From: Phyllobacteriaceae bacterium | GTDB taxonomy: Bacteria; Pseudomonadota; Alphaproteobacteria; Rhizobiales; Rhizobiaceae | Length of the DNA stretch: 64,000 bases | NCBI GenBank assembly: GCA_002708825.1 | Contig: PAPF01000018.1 | Location: 62,001-126,000, forward strand | Direction of reading: 5' to 3' | Shown here: positions 36,381-44,599 of the stretch, one piece after another | How the letters are laid out: each line of letters begins with the position of its first letter | How positions within the stretch are numbered: position 1 is the stretch's first letter | Translations under genes and position numbers: made by a program | Notes under the pieces: generated by a model | What the model was told of the DNA's origin: nothing | The model's input: only the letters and a program-made list of their open reading frames with translations | Databases searched by the model: none

Positions 36381-37228
36381 ACGCACCGCTGAAGACCGCC
36401 GACCTGAGGGCTTCGGAACGGTTCCGCATGACCGCCCACCAGGACGGCATCGCCAAGGGCGAGGTGCTGCTCGAAGTGGAGAACGTGTCGCTGTCGTTTG
36501 GCGGCGTGAAGGCGATCACCAACATTTCCTTCGACATCCGCAAGGGCGAGATCCGCGCGATCATCGGCCCGAACGGCGCCGGCAAGACCTCGATGCTCAA
36601 CGTGATCAACGGCTTCTACCATCCGCAGGAAGGCACGATCACCTATCGCGGCGAGAAGCGCTCGCAGATGCGTTCCACCGAGGCGGCGCGCCAGGGCATC
36701 TCCCGCACGTTCCAGAACATCGCGCTGTTCAAGGGCATGTCGACGCTCGACAACATCATGACCGGGCGAATCACGCTGCAGAAGCGCAACATCTTCTGGC
36801 AGGCGCTGTGGCACGGGCCGGCGATGAAGGAGGATCTGGAACATCGCGAGGCGGTGGAGCACATCATCGACTTCCTGGAGATCCAGCATATCCGCAAGAC
36901 GCCGGTGGGCCGTCTTCCCTACGGCCTGCAGAAGCGGGTGGAACTGGGCCGTGCCCTGGCGGCCGAGCCGGCGCTGCTGCTGCTTGACGAGCCGATGGCG
37001 GGCATGAACCTGGAGGAGAAGGAGGACATGAGCCGCTTCATCCTCGACGTCAACGACCAGTTCGGCACCACGATCGCGCTGATCGAGCACGACATGGGCG
37101 TCGTCATGGACATCTCCGACCGGGTCGTGGTCCTCGATTACGGGCGCAAGATCGGTGACGGGGCGCCCGACGAGGTTTCCAGGAACCAGGATGTCATCGA
37201 CGCCTATCTCGGCGTTTCGCACGACTGA
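36377..37228 (+). CDS. livG: ABC transporter ATP-binding protein, LivG type
   Basis: 283 residues. Walker A is GPNGAGKTSMLN, the signature is LPYGLQKRVELGRAL (the LivG variant of LSGGQ), Walker B is LLLLDEPMAGMN, and the switch His is in LIEHDMGVVMDISDR. A ~35-residue N-terminal extension precedes the first strand. It is one of two ATPases energising the importer encoded by the following genes. The start overlaps the ligase stop by four bases. The substrate of the importer is probably an organic or amino acid activated by the ligase, by inference. Confidence 0.93.
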   Translation: MNAPLKTADLRASERFRMTAHQDGIAKGEVLLEVENVSLSFGGVKAITNISFDIRKGEIRAIIGPNGAGKTSMLNVINGFYHPQEGTITYRGEKRSQMRSTEAARQGISRTFQNIALFKGMSTLDNIMTGRITLQKRNIFWQALWHGPAMKEDLEHREAVEHIIDFLEIQHIRKTPVGRLPYGLQKRVELGRALAAEPALLLLDEPMAGMNLEEKEDMSRFILDVNDQFGTTIALIEHDMGVVMDISDRVVVLDYGRKIGDGAPDEVSRNQDVIDAYLGVSHD

Positions 37229-37241
37229 GGCGGAGGGAAAC

Positions 37242-38243
37242 ATGGCACCGGAATTTCTCTATTTCATCGAAACGGTCCTCAACGGCCTGATGGCCGGCGT
37301 GATGTATTCGCTCGTCGCGCTCGGCTTCGTGCTGATCTTCAAGGCGTCGGGCATCTTCAACTTCGCCCAGGGCGTGATGGCGCTGTTCGCGGCGCTGACG
37401 CTGGTCGGCCTGCAGACCGGACAGGTCCCGTTCGCCCACCTCATCAACGCCATCTTCGGCACCGAGGTGCACCACTTCGGCTGGGAACTGCCCGCCGTCG
37501 TCGCGATTGCCGGAACGCTCGTCGTCATGGTGGCCTTCGCCTGGCTCTTCGAGAAGCTTGTGCTCAAGCATCTCGTCAACCAGGAGCCGATCATCCTGTT
37601 CATGGCGACGATCGGCCTCGCCTATTTCCTGGAAGGCTTCGGCGACCTGATGTGGGGCTCGGACGTCAAGACGCTGGATGTCGGCATCCCGTCGGGCGGG
37701 TCCTTCTGGTGGGAGGACGTGACGCGCGAATGGGCAACCGAGGGCTCCGACTATTTCGGCATGTATATCGACGTGCTCGACGTCTATGCCGCGGTCATCG
37801 CTGTCATCCTGGTGGTCGCACTGACCCTGTTCTCCCAATACACGCGAACGGGCCGCGCGCTGCGCGCGGTGGCCGACGACCACCAGGCGGCGCAGTCGGT
37901 GGGTATCTCGCTGCGCAGCATCTGGGTCATCGTCTGGTCGATCGCGGGCTTTGTGGCGCTGGTCGCCGGCATCATGTGGGGCTCGAAATCGGGCGTGCAG
38001 TTCTCGCTGTCGCTCATCGCGCTCAAGGCGCTGCCGGTGCTCATCCTGGGCGGGTTTACCTCCATCCCGGGCGCCATCGTCGGCGGGCTGATCATCGGCG
38101 TCGGCGAGAAGCTGGCCGAACTCTACATCGGACCGCTCGTCGGCGGGGCGATCGAGAACTGGTTCGCCTATGTGGTGGCGCTGGTGTTCCTGCTGTTCCG
38201 TCCGCAGGGGCTGTTCGGCGAAAAGATCATCGAGAGGGTGTGA
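37242..38243 (+). CDS. livH: Branched-chain-type ABC transporter permease, LivH type
   Basis: 333 residues from ATG 37242 behind GGAGGG. About eight membrane segments; the LivH hallmark is near the start (NGLMAGVMYSLVALGFVLIFKASGIFNFAQG), and the coupling region reads TRTGRALRAVADDHQAAQSVGI. It ends LFRPQGLFGEK as usual. It is longer than E. coli LivH because of an extracytoplasmic loop at about residues 140-180. It forms the channel with the LivM-type protein next door. It begins 13 bases after the ATPase gene. Confidence 0.93.
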   Translation: MAPEFLYFIETVLNGLMAGVMYSLVALGFVLIFKASGIFNFAQGVMALFAALTLVGLQTGQVPFAHLINAIFGTEVHHFGWELPAVVAIAGTLVVMVAFAWLFEKLVLKHLVNQEPIILFMATIGLAYFLEGFGDLMWGSDVKTLDVGIPSGGSFWWEDVTREWATEGSDYFGMYIDVLDVYAAVIAVILVVALTLFSQYTRTGRALRAVADDHQAAQSVGISLRSIWVIVWSIAGFVALVAGIMWGSKSGVQFSLSLIALKALPVLILGGFTSIPGAIVGGLIIGVGEKLAELYIGPLVGGAIENWFAYVVALVFLLFRPQGLFGEKIIERV

Positions 38244-38249
38244 CGAACA

Positions 38250-39344
38250 ATGCTTTACCGTGAAGCCGGCGATTTCAAGTCGACCTACGCCGCCGACCAG
38301 CAGACCTTCCCGATCAAGTCGGAACGCGTGCTCTTCTGGGCGGCCATGGCCTTTGCCTTCATCGCCATGCCGCTGCTGCTGGGCGCCTATCCGGAGGGCT
38401 CCACCTACTGGGTGAAGGCCATCCTGCTGCCGTTCCTGGTGTGGTCGATGATCGCGCTGGGGCTCAACATCCTGACGGGCTATTGCGGGCAGGTGTCGCT
38501 TGGAACCGGCGGGTTCATGGCGGTGGGCGCCTTCGCCTGCTACAAGCTCATGACCGCCTTTCCGGACCTCAACATCATCATCTGCATCGTGCTGTCGGGC
38601 GCGGTGACGGCCGGTGTGGGCGTCCTGTTCGGCCTGCCGTCGCTGCGCATCAAGGGCTTCTACCTGGCGGTTGCGACGCTGGCGGCACAGTTCTTTCTGG
38701 TGTGGATGTTCAACAAGTTCTCCTGGTTCTACAACTATTCGGCCTCGGGCCAGATCACGGCGCCGGAGCGCACCATCCTGGGCGTGGCGGTGACGGGGCC
38801 GAACTCTGCGCCCTGGGCGACCTACCTGCTGGCGCTGACGCTGCTGTTCATCTTTGCCTGGGTGGCGCGAAACCTGACGCGCGGGCGCATCGGGCGCTCC
38901 TGGATGGCCATGCGCGACATGGACATTGCCGCCGAGATCATGGGTGTCTCGCCGCTCAACGCCAAGCTCTCGGCCTTCGCCGTCTCGTCCTTCTACATCG
39001 GAATGGGTGGTGCGATGTTCTTCGCCATCTACCTGGGTGCCGCGGAAGTGACGGAGGCCTTCGGCATCGACAAGTCCTTCGATGCGCTGTTCATGGTCAT
39101 CATCGGCGGGCTGGGCTCCATTCTCGGCGCCTTCCTTGGCGCCGGCTTCATCGTGCTCTTCCCGATCTTCCTGACCGTGGTGATGCGCGACGGCCTTGGC
39201 TGGCCGACAGCCACCGTGGAGCATTTCCAGATCATGATCGTCGGCGGGCTCATCATTTTCCTGCTGATCGTCGAGCCGCACGGCCTGGCGCAACTCTGGC
39301 GCCTGACCAAGGAGAAACTCAGGCTCTGGCCATTCCCCTATTAG
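38250..39344 (+). CDS. livM: Branched-chain-type ABC transporter permease, LivM type
   Basis: 364 residues, six bases after livH. A cytoplasmic N-terminus of about 25 residues precedes about ten membrane segments. LivM landmarks are LNILTGYCGQVSLGTGGFMAVGAFA, LRIKGFYLAVATLAAQFF and RGRIGRSWMAMRDMDIAAEIMGVSPLNAKLSAFAVSSFY (coupling helix). It pairs with LivH. A GC-rich hairpin follows at 39363-39381, before the binding-protein gene. Confidence 0.93.
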   Translation: MLYREAGDFKSTYAADQQTFPIKSERVLFWAAMAFAFIAMPLLLGAYPEGSTYWVKAILLPFLVWSMIALGLNILTGYCGQVSLGTGGFMAVGAFACYKLMTAFPDLNIIICIVLSGAVTAGVGVLFGLPSLRIKGFYLAVATLAAQFFLVWMFNKFSWFYNYSASGQITAPERTILGVAVTGPNSAPWATYLLALTLLFIFAWVARNLTRGRIGRSWMAMRDMDIAAEIMGVSPLNAKLSAFAVSSFYIGMGGAMFFAIYLGAAEVTEAFGIDKSFDALFMVIIGGLGSILGAFLGAGFIVLFPIFLTVVMRDGLGWPTATVEHFQIMIVGGLIIFLLIVEPHGLAQLWRLTKEKLRLWPFPY

Positions 39345-39362
39345 GGGATAGACTGCACGCAA

Positions 39363-39381
39363 CCGGCCGCGCAGCGGCCGG
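39363..39381 (+). promoter_or_regulatory. Intercistronic hairpin before binding-protein gene
   Basis: A perfect eight-pair stem CCGGCCGC/GCGGCCGG with a three-base loop, without a U tract, lies between livM and livK. Hairpins in this position often protect the mRNA or attenuate read-through so that the binding protein is made at a different level. Confidence 0.5.
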
Positions 39382-39422
39382 GTGCATCCCTTCGGATCGT
39401 CTCACAAATGGGAGGAACATTC

Positions 39423-40715
39423 ATGAGACTGAAGACAATACTTGCAACGGCGGCGATGGTGGCCGTCATGGGAACGGCTCCGGCCATGGCCGAACTGGTG
39501 TTCCCGGCCCTGTCCTACCGGACCGGACCCTATGCGCCGAACGGCATTCCCTTTGCCGACGGCTATGCCGACTACCTGACGCTCGTCAACGAGCGCGACG
39601 GTGGCGTCGAGGGTGAAAAGATCCGCATGATCGAGTGCGAGACCGGCTACAACACGGAAAAGGGTGTTGAGTGCTACGAGTCCACCAAGGGCGAAGGCGC
39701 GCTCATCTATCAGCCGCTGTCGACCGGCATCACCTACCAGCTGATCCCCAAGGCAACCGCCGACAAGATCCCGGTGCATTCCATGGGCTACGGGCGCACC
39801 TCGGCAGCCAATGGCGCCATCTTCCCGTACATCTTCAACTACCCGGCGACCTACTGGGATGGCGCCTCGATCATCGTCAACCACATCCTCGCGGAGAACG
39901 GCGGCGACATCAACGGCAAGAAGATCGCGCTCGTCTATCACAATTCGGCCTATGGCAAGGAGCCGATCCGCACGCTGGAGGAACTGGCCAAGAAGCACGG
40001 CTATACGCTGTCGCTCTACCCGGTCGACCATCCGGGCCAGGAACAGAAGGCGACCTGGCTGCAGATCCGCCGCGACCGTCCCGACTACACGCTGATGTGG
40101 GGCTGGGGCGTGATGAACCAGGTGGCCATCCAGGAAGCCGTCAACATCCGTTACCCGATGGACCGCTTCATCGGCATCTGGTGGTCGGGTTCGGAAAATG
40201 ACGTGCTGCCCGCCGGTCCGGGCGCCAATGGCTACAAGCACGTGACCTTCCACGGCGTCGATGCCAACTACCCGGTCTTCGCCGACATCAAGAAGCATGT
40301 CGCCGATGCCGGCAAGGCCGCCGGCGACGGCAGCAATGTGGGCACCGTGCTGTACAACCGCGGCCTCTATGCTGCCATGCTGGCCGTCGAGGCCGCCCGC
40401 ACGGCGATGGGCATCCACAACACCAAGCAGCTCACCGGCGAGATGATGCGTGACGGCATGGAAGCGCTGAAACTCGACCAGGCCCGCATGACCGAACTCG
40501 GCCTGCCGGGCTTCGGCCCCGAGATCAATGTGAGCTGCGCCGACCATGGCGGCCCGGGTCTGGGCGCCATCGCCCAGTGGGACGCCGAGGCCAAGACGTG
40601 GAAGCTGATCAACGATTTCGGTCCGGCCGACCGGGAAGTCATCGACGCGCTGATCAAGGAAGACTCCGAGGCCTATGCCAAGGAGAACAACATCGAGCCG
40701 CGCAGCTGCGAGTGA
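39423..40715 (+). CDS. livK: ABC transporter substrate-binding protein, LivK type
   Basis: 430 residues from ATG 39423, behind GGGAGGA. A Sec signal is clear (LKTILATAAMVAVMGTAPAMA followed by ELVFPALSYRTGPYAPNG). The mature chain is a type I periplasmic binding protein (IALVYHNSAYGKEPIRTLEELAKKHGY, DYTLMWGWGVMNQVAIQEA). At about 405 mature residues it exceeds LivJ (about 345) and belongs to the larger HAAT class associated with acyl-CoA ligases. It delivers the substrate to LivHM. Confidence 0.92.
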   Translation: MRLKTILATAAMVAVMGTAPAMAELVFPALSYRTGPYAPNGIPFADGYADYLTLVNERDGGVEGEKIRMIECETGYNTEKGVECYESTKGEGALIYQPLSTGITYQLIPKATADKIPVHSMGYGRTSAANGAIFPYIFNYPATYWDGASIIVNHILAENGGDINGKKIALVYHNSAYGKEPIRTLEELAKKHGYTLSLYPVDHPGQEQKATWLQIRRDRPDYTLMWGWGVMNQVAIQEAVNIRYPMDRFIGIWWSGSENDVLPAGPGANGYKHVTFHGVDANYPVFADIKKHVADAGKAAGDGSNVGTVLYNRGLYAAMLAVEAARTAMGIHNTKQLTGEMMRDGMEALKLDQARMTELGLPGFGPEINVSCADHGGPGLGAIAQWDAEAKTWKLINDFGPADREVIDALIKEDSEAYAKENNIEPRSCE

Positions 40716-40732
40716 CGCGGACTTGACAAACA

Positions 40733-40763
40733 CTCCGGCGCGGGACCCGTGTCCGCGCCGGAG
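40733..40763 (+). promoter_or_regulatory. Strong hairpin after livK
   Basis: An eleven-pair stem (CTCCGGCGCGG with CCGCGCCGGAG) with a nine-base loop begins 18 bases after the livK stop. No U tract follows. It probably marks or protects the 3' end of the livK message and may reduce read-through into livF. Confidence 0.55.
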
Positions 40764-40812
40764 ATCCGGGGCTCTCCTGACTTTCTCGGGTGCTCCGTCC
40801 CATTGTTTTCTT

Positions 40813-40856
40813 GCAATTCCGGACGCGAAACCGGTTCCTGGTTTCGCCGGAATTGC
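40813..40856. repeat. Imperfect palindromic intergenic element of rhizobial type
   Basis: GCAATTCCGG at 40813-40822 pairs with CCGGAATTGC at 40847-40856, and CGAAACC at 40826-40832 pairs with GGTTTCG at 40840-40846, with a three-base bulge and a seven-base loop. The CAATTCCGGA...CGGAATTGC ends resemble abundant palindromic intergenic repeats of Hyphomicrobiales genomes. It lies between livK and livF, 40 bases before the livF start. I found only this copy in the window. Confidence 0.6.
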
Positions 40857-40896
40857 CCTAGTGACGGCCGGGAGCCGGTGATCGGGAGGATTTCGC

Positions 40897-41730
40897 ATGG
40901 CGGAAGCGGCAAGGGCCACGAACACGGCCGAAACGCTCTTGCAGGTCAACAATATCGAGGTGATCTACAATCACGTGATCCTCGTCCTCAAGGGCGTGTC
41001 GCTCTCGGTTCCCAAGGGCGGCATCACGGCCCTGCTCGGCGCCAATGGCGCCGGCAAGACGACAACGCTGAAAGCCATCTCCAACCTGCTGCACGGCGAG
41101 CGCGGCGAGGTGACCAAGGGCTCCATCTCCTTCAACAACGAGGTGGTGCACAACCTGTCGCCGAACGATCTTGTGCGCCGCGGCTGCATCCAGGTGATGG
41201 AGGGCCGCCATTGTTTCGGGCACCTGACCATCGAGGAAAACCTGCTGACGGGCGCCTTCACCCGCAAGGACGGGAACGCCAATGTGAAGCGCGACCTGGA
41301 GATGGTCTACGACTATTTCCCGCGTCTGCGCGAGCGGCGAGGCAGCCAGGCGGGCTACACCTCGGGCGGCGAGCAGCAGATGTGCGCCATCGGGCGCGCG
41401 CTCATGAGCCGGCCGAGCATGATCCTGCTGGACGAGCCGTCGATGGGCCTGGCGCCGCAGCTTGTCGAGGAAATCTTCGAGATCGTGAAGAAGCTCAACG
41501 AGGAGGAGGGCGTGTCCTTCCTGCTGGCCGAGCAGAACACGAACGTCGCGCTGCGCTATGCCAAATACGGCTACATCCTGGAATCCGGCCGTATCGTGCT
41601 CGACGGCGAGGCCGCCGCCCTGCGCGAGAACGACGACGTCAAGGAATTCTATCTCGGCATTGGCGGCGAAGGGCGCCGTTCCTTCCGCGAGGTCAAGCAC
41701 TACAAGCGGCGCAAGCGCTGGCTCGCCTGA
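40897..41730 (+). CDS. livF: ABC transporter ATP-binding protein, LivF type
   Basis: 277 residues. Walker A is GANGAGKTTTLKA, the signature TSGGEQQMCAIGRAL, Walker B MILLDEPSMGLAPQLVEEIF and the switch region FLLAEQNTNVALRYA. It is the second ATPase of the importer, last gene of the ligase-livGHMKF operon, after a 181-base gap containing two hairpins. Its C-terminal extension (GRRSFREVKHYKRRKRWLA) is longer and more basic than in E. coli LivF. A terminator follows. Confidence 0.93.
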   Translation: MAEAARATNTAETLLQVNNIEVIYNHVILVLKGVSLSVPKGGITALLGANGAGKTTTLKAISNLLHGERGEVTKGSISFNNEVVHNLSPNDLVRRGCIQVMEGRHCFGHLTIEENLLTGAFTRKDGNANVKRDLEMVYDYFPRLRERRGSQAGYTSGGEQQMCAIGRALMSRPSMILLDEPSMGLAPQLVEEIFEIVKKLNEEEGVSFLLAEQNTNVALRYAKYGYILESGRIVLDGEAAALRENDDVKEFYLGIGGEGRRSFREVKHYKRRKRWLA

Positions 41731-41756
41731 GTCGGGTCCGTTTGTCAGGCAATCAT

Positions 41757-41785
41757 CAAGGGGCTGCCATCGGGCGGCCCCTTTC
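41757..41785. terminator. Rho-independent terminator between convergent genes
   Basis: A nine-pair stem GGGGCTGCC/GGCGGCCCC (one U-G pair) with loop ATCG, preceded by AA and followed by TTTC, lies between the livF end and the end of the convergent HAD gene. Confidence 0.7.
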
Positions 41786-41805
41786 GCATTGCGCCCGTGG
41801 ACGGA

Positions 41806-42519
41806 TCAGTGCCCCGCAGCGTTCCCGATCGCGTCGATGAGCGCGGGGAGATCGCCCAGATGCGCGATCTCGCGAAAGCGGGGGTGATCGACCGGCGCGG
41901 GCGCATGTTCCAGTTCCCAGGTCAGTTCATGGGGAACATGAACGGCCCAGCTACCGGCTTCGAGCGCCGGGAGAATGTCCGATCTCAGCGAGTTTCCCGC
42001 CATCAGCGCGTTGCCGGCGCCGGTCCCGTGGCGGCGGAACACGTCGCGATAGGTCCGGCTTGTCTTTTCCGACACGATCTCGACGGCATGGAAGAAATCG
42101 CCGAGACCGGAGGCGGCGAGCTTTCGCTCCTGGTCGAAGAGGTCGCCCTTGGTGATGAGCACGAGGCGATGCTTCCCCGCAAGTTCCGTCAGCGCCGCAC
42201 GGGCATGGGGCAGCGGCTCCACGGGGTGTTCAAGCATCTCCTGTGCCGCATCGAGAATCAGGCGGATCTCGGCGCCGGAAACGGCATTGTCCGTCACTTC
42301 CAGCGCGGTCTCGATCATGGAGAGGGTGAACCCCTTGATGCCGTAGCCGTAACGGGCAAGGTTGCGTTTCTCGGCGGCCAGCAGACGCATTGAAAGGTCA
42401 TCGGGGGCGGCATGGTCTGCAAGGATCGCGGCAAAGCGCTCCTGGGTCAGCCGATAGAAGCGCTCGTTGTGCCACAAGGTGTCATCGGCATCGAAGCCGA
42501 TCGTGTCCAGGTGCGGCAT
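41806..42519 (-). CDS. HAD family hydrolase
   Basis: 237 residues from ATG 42519 behind GAGG. HAD motifs: GFDADDTLWHNE (motif I, with the nucleophile and acid Asp), LVLITKGD (motifs II/III), and MAGNSLRSDILPALEAG (motif IV). The cap lies between residues 20 and 90. Relatives are YjjG/YrfG-like phosphatases of unknown specificity. It is divergent from the cytochrome oxidase subunit gene; the frame continues upstream but without conserved sequence. Confidence 0.9.
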   Translation of the reverse strand: MPHLDTIGFDADDTLWHNERFYRLTQERFAAILADHAAPDDLSMRLLAAEKRNLARYGYGIKGFTLSMIETALEVTDNAVSGAEIRLILDAAQEMLEHPVEPLPHARAALTELAGKHRLVLITKGDLFDQERKLAASGLGDFFHAVEIVSEKTSRTYRDVFRRHGTGAGNALMAGNSLRSDILPALEAGSWAVHVPHELTWELEHAPAPVDHPRFREIAHLGDLPALIDAIGNAAGH

Positions 42520-42639
42520 TTTAACCTCTTCCAATTCCGGTGCGGCAATCTGGAACGCCCAAGCGTCATTGATGCCATTGCCCTTGAAGGCAGGATTCGC
42601 TAAGGGCAATAAAAACAGATTTCGGAAGGGGTTGATACG

Positions 42640-42867
42640 ATGGCTGACAATACGCCGACGGGTCCGGTGGAAATGGGCGCGGAGATGGACTACGCGGAGC
42701 ACGAGAAGACATATTCCCTGTTCCTCGGCCTGGCCAAATACGGCACGATCGCCTGTGTCGCCCTGCTGGCTGCCATGGCCTTCGGCTTCTTCACGACGGC
42801 CGGCTTCATCTCGTCGGTCATCCTCTACGTGATCGTCTTCGCACTCGGCGTCTACCTTCTGAAGTAA
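42640..42867 (+). CDS. aa3-type cytochrome c oxidase subunit IV
   Basis: 75 residues. MDYAEHEKTYSLFLGLAKYG followed by a single long hydrophobic helix region (IACVALLAAMAFGFF to YVIVFALGVYLLK) is the signature of the small alphaproteobacterial aa3 oxidase subunit IV. In known structures it is a single-helix accessory subunit. The main oxidase genes are not here. It precedes the transhydrogenase genes by about 100 bases, an arrangement common in rhizobia. Confidence 0.93.
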   Translation: MADNTPTGPVEMGAEMDYAEHEKTYSLFLGLAKYGTIACVALLAAMAFGFFTTAGFISSVILYVIVFALGVYLLK

Positions 42868-42966
42868 GGCACGCCGCGGCCGAGAGGCCGGAGGACCTGC
42901 ACCGCGACCTTGGGGGACATGGGGCGGGCTCAGTCATGTGAACCGTCCCCCGGGGAGGAGCTGAGG

Positions 42967-44160
42967 GTGGCTCACACTGTTTTCATTCCGGTTGAGTCCG
43001 ACAGCGCCGAATCGCGCGTGGCGGCGTCGCCGGAGACCGTCAAACGACTGAAAGGCCTCGGCCTCGACGTGGTCGTGCAGAAGGGCGCGGGGCTGAAGTC
43101 GCGCATCACCGACGCCGAATACGAGAAGGCGGGCGCAACGCTCGGTACGGCCTCGGCCGCCGCGAAGGCCGACGTCGTGCTCAAGGTCCGCCGACCCGAC
43201 GCCAAGGAAACCAAGGCCTACAAGACCGGTGCGCTGGTCATCGCCGCCATGGATCCGTTCGGCCATGAGGACTCGGTGAACGCCATGGCGCAAGCCGGCC
43301 TGTCCGCCTTTGCCATGGAGTTCATGCCGCGCATCACGCGTGCGCAGGTGATGGACATCCTGTCCTCCCAGGCCAACCTCGCCGGATACCAGGCGGTGAT
43401 CGACGCGGCGGCGGAATTCGACCGCGCCATGCCGATGATGATGACCGCCGCGGGCACCGTGCCGGCCGCCAAGGTCTTCGTGATGGGCGCCGGCGTCGCC
43501 GGCCTCCAGGCCATCGCCACGGCCAAGCGCCTTGGTGCCGCCGTGACCGCGACGGATGTGCGCCCGGCCGCCAAGGAGCAGGTCGCCTCGCTGGGCGGCA
43601 AGTTCATCGCGGTGGAGGACGAGGAATTCAAGGCCGCCGAAACGGCGGGCGGCTATGCCAAGGAAATGTCCAAGGAATACCAGGCCAAGCAGGCGGCGCT
43701 GGTGGCCGAGCACATCGCCAAGCAGGACATCGTCATCACGACGGCGCTCATTCCGGGCCGGCCGGCGCCGCGGCTGATCTCCGCCGACATGGTGAAGTCG
43801 ATGAAGCCGGGCTCGGTGATCGTCGACCTGGCCGTGGAACGCGGCGGCAATGTCGAGGGCGCCAAGGCCGGCGAGGTGGTGGATGTCGACGGCGTGAAGA
43901 TCGTCGGCCATCTCAACATGGCCGGGCGTATCGCTGCCTCGGCTTCGCTGCTCTATGCCAAGAACCTCTATGCCTTCCTTGAAACCATGGTGAACAAGGA
44001 AACCGGCGAAGTCTCGATCAACCTTGATGACGAACTGGTCAAGGCGACACTGCTGACCCACGGGGGTGCCGTGGTGCACCCGGCCTTCGCCCCGAAGGAG
44101 GCGCCGAAGGAAATCCTCGTGGCCGATGACGCCGCCGAGAACAAGAAGGGAGAGGCGTGA
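42967..44160 (+). CDS. pntAA: NAD(P) transhydrogenase subunit alpha, part 1 (NAD-binding domain I)
   Basis: 397 residues from GTG 42967, six bases after GGGGAGGAG; an ATG at 42910 would add 19 non-conserved residues. It is the soluble NAD(H)-binding d[13 protein letters not shown] at the start (alanine dehydrogenase-like), [18 protein letters not shown] as the dinucleotide fold, and [12 protein letters not shown]. With PntAB and PntB it forms the proton-translocating transhydrogenase that makes NADPH from NADH. Its stop overlaps the next start by one base. Confidence 0.96.
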   Translation: MAHTVFIPVESDSAESRVAASPETVKRLKGLGLDVVVQKGAGLKSRITDAEYEKAGATLGTASAAAKADVVLKVRRPDAKETKAYKTGALVIAAMDPFGHEDSVNAMAQAGLSAFAMEFMPRITRAQVMDILSSQANLAGYQAVIDAAAEFDRAMPMMMTAAGTVPAAKVFVMGAGVAGLQAIATAKRLGAAVTATDVRPAAKEQVASLGGKFIAVEDEEFKAAETAGGYAKEMSKEYQAKQAALVAEHIAKQDIVITTALIPGRPAPRLISADMVKSMKPGSVIVDLAVERGGNVEGAKAGEVVDVDGVKIVGHLNMAGRIAASASLLYAKNLYAFLETMVNKETGEVSINLDDELVKATLLTHGGAVVHPAFAPKEAPKEILVADDAAENKKGEA

Positions 44161-44588
44161 TGTCCGCCGAGAAACTCAACGATAGCCTCGACCAGTTGGA
44201 ACAGGCAGTCCAGGCGGGGCGCCAGGCGGCGACGTCCTTCCAGGTGGAGGTAAAGAACGGCGTGGCCGATGCTGCTGCCGCTGCCCATGGCGTGACCGGC
44301 GGGATCGATCCGTTCGTCTTCCAGTTCTCGATCTTCGTGCTGGCGATCTTCGTCGGCTACTACGTGGTCTGGTCGGTGACGCCGGCCCTGCACACGCCGC
44401 TCATGGCGGTGACCAACGCGATCTCCTCGGTGATCGTGGTGGGCGCGCTGCTGGCGGTGGGCATTTCGGCCTCGGGCATGGCGACCGGCTTCGGCTTCAT
44501 CGCCCTCGTCCTGGCCTCCGTGAACATCTTTGGCGGGTTCCTCGTCACCCAGCGCATGCTGGCCATGTACAAGAAGAAAGAGAAGTGA
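44160..44588 (+). CDS. pntAB: NAD(P) transhydrogenase subunit alpha, part 2 (membrane)
   Basis: 142 residues from ATG 44160 (a GTG one codon earlier is possible). After a charged ~50-residue N-terminal helix there are membrane segments ([58 protein letters not shown]), the last containing the family signature. It is part of the dII proton channel. It overlaps pntAA and lies 11 bases before pntB. Confidence 0.95.
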   Translation: MSAEKLNDSLDQLEQAVQAGRQAATSFQVEVKNGVADAAAAAHGVTGGIDPFVFQFSIFVLAIFVGYYVVWSVTPALHTPLMAVTNAISSVIVVGALLAVGISASGMATGFGFIALVLASVNIFGGFLVTQRMLAMYKKKEK

Positions 44589-44599
44589 GGACCTGACCG

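Noticed and set aside
34263-36386. A 707-codon minus-strand frame opposite the acyl-CoA ligase
   Set aside because: Composition typical of antisense frames and no recognisable domain.
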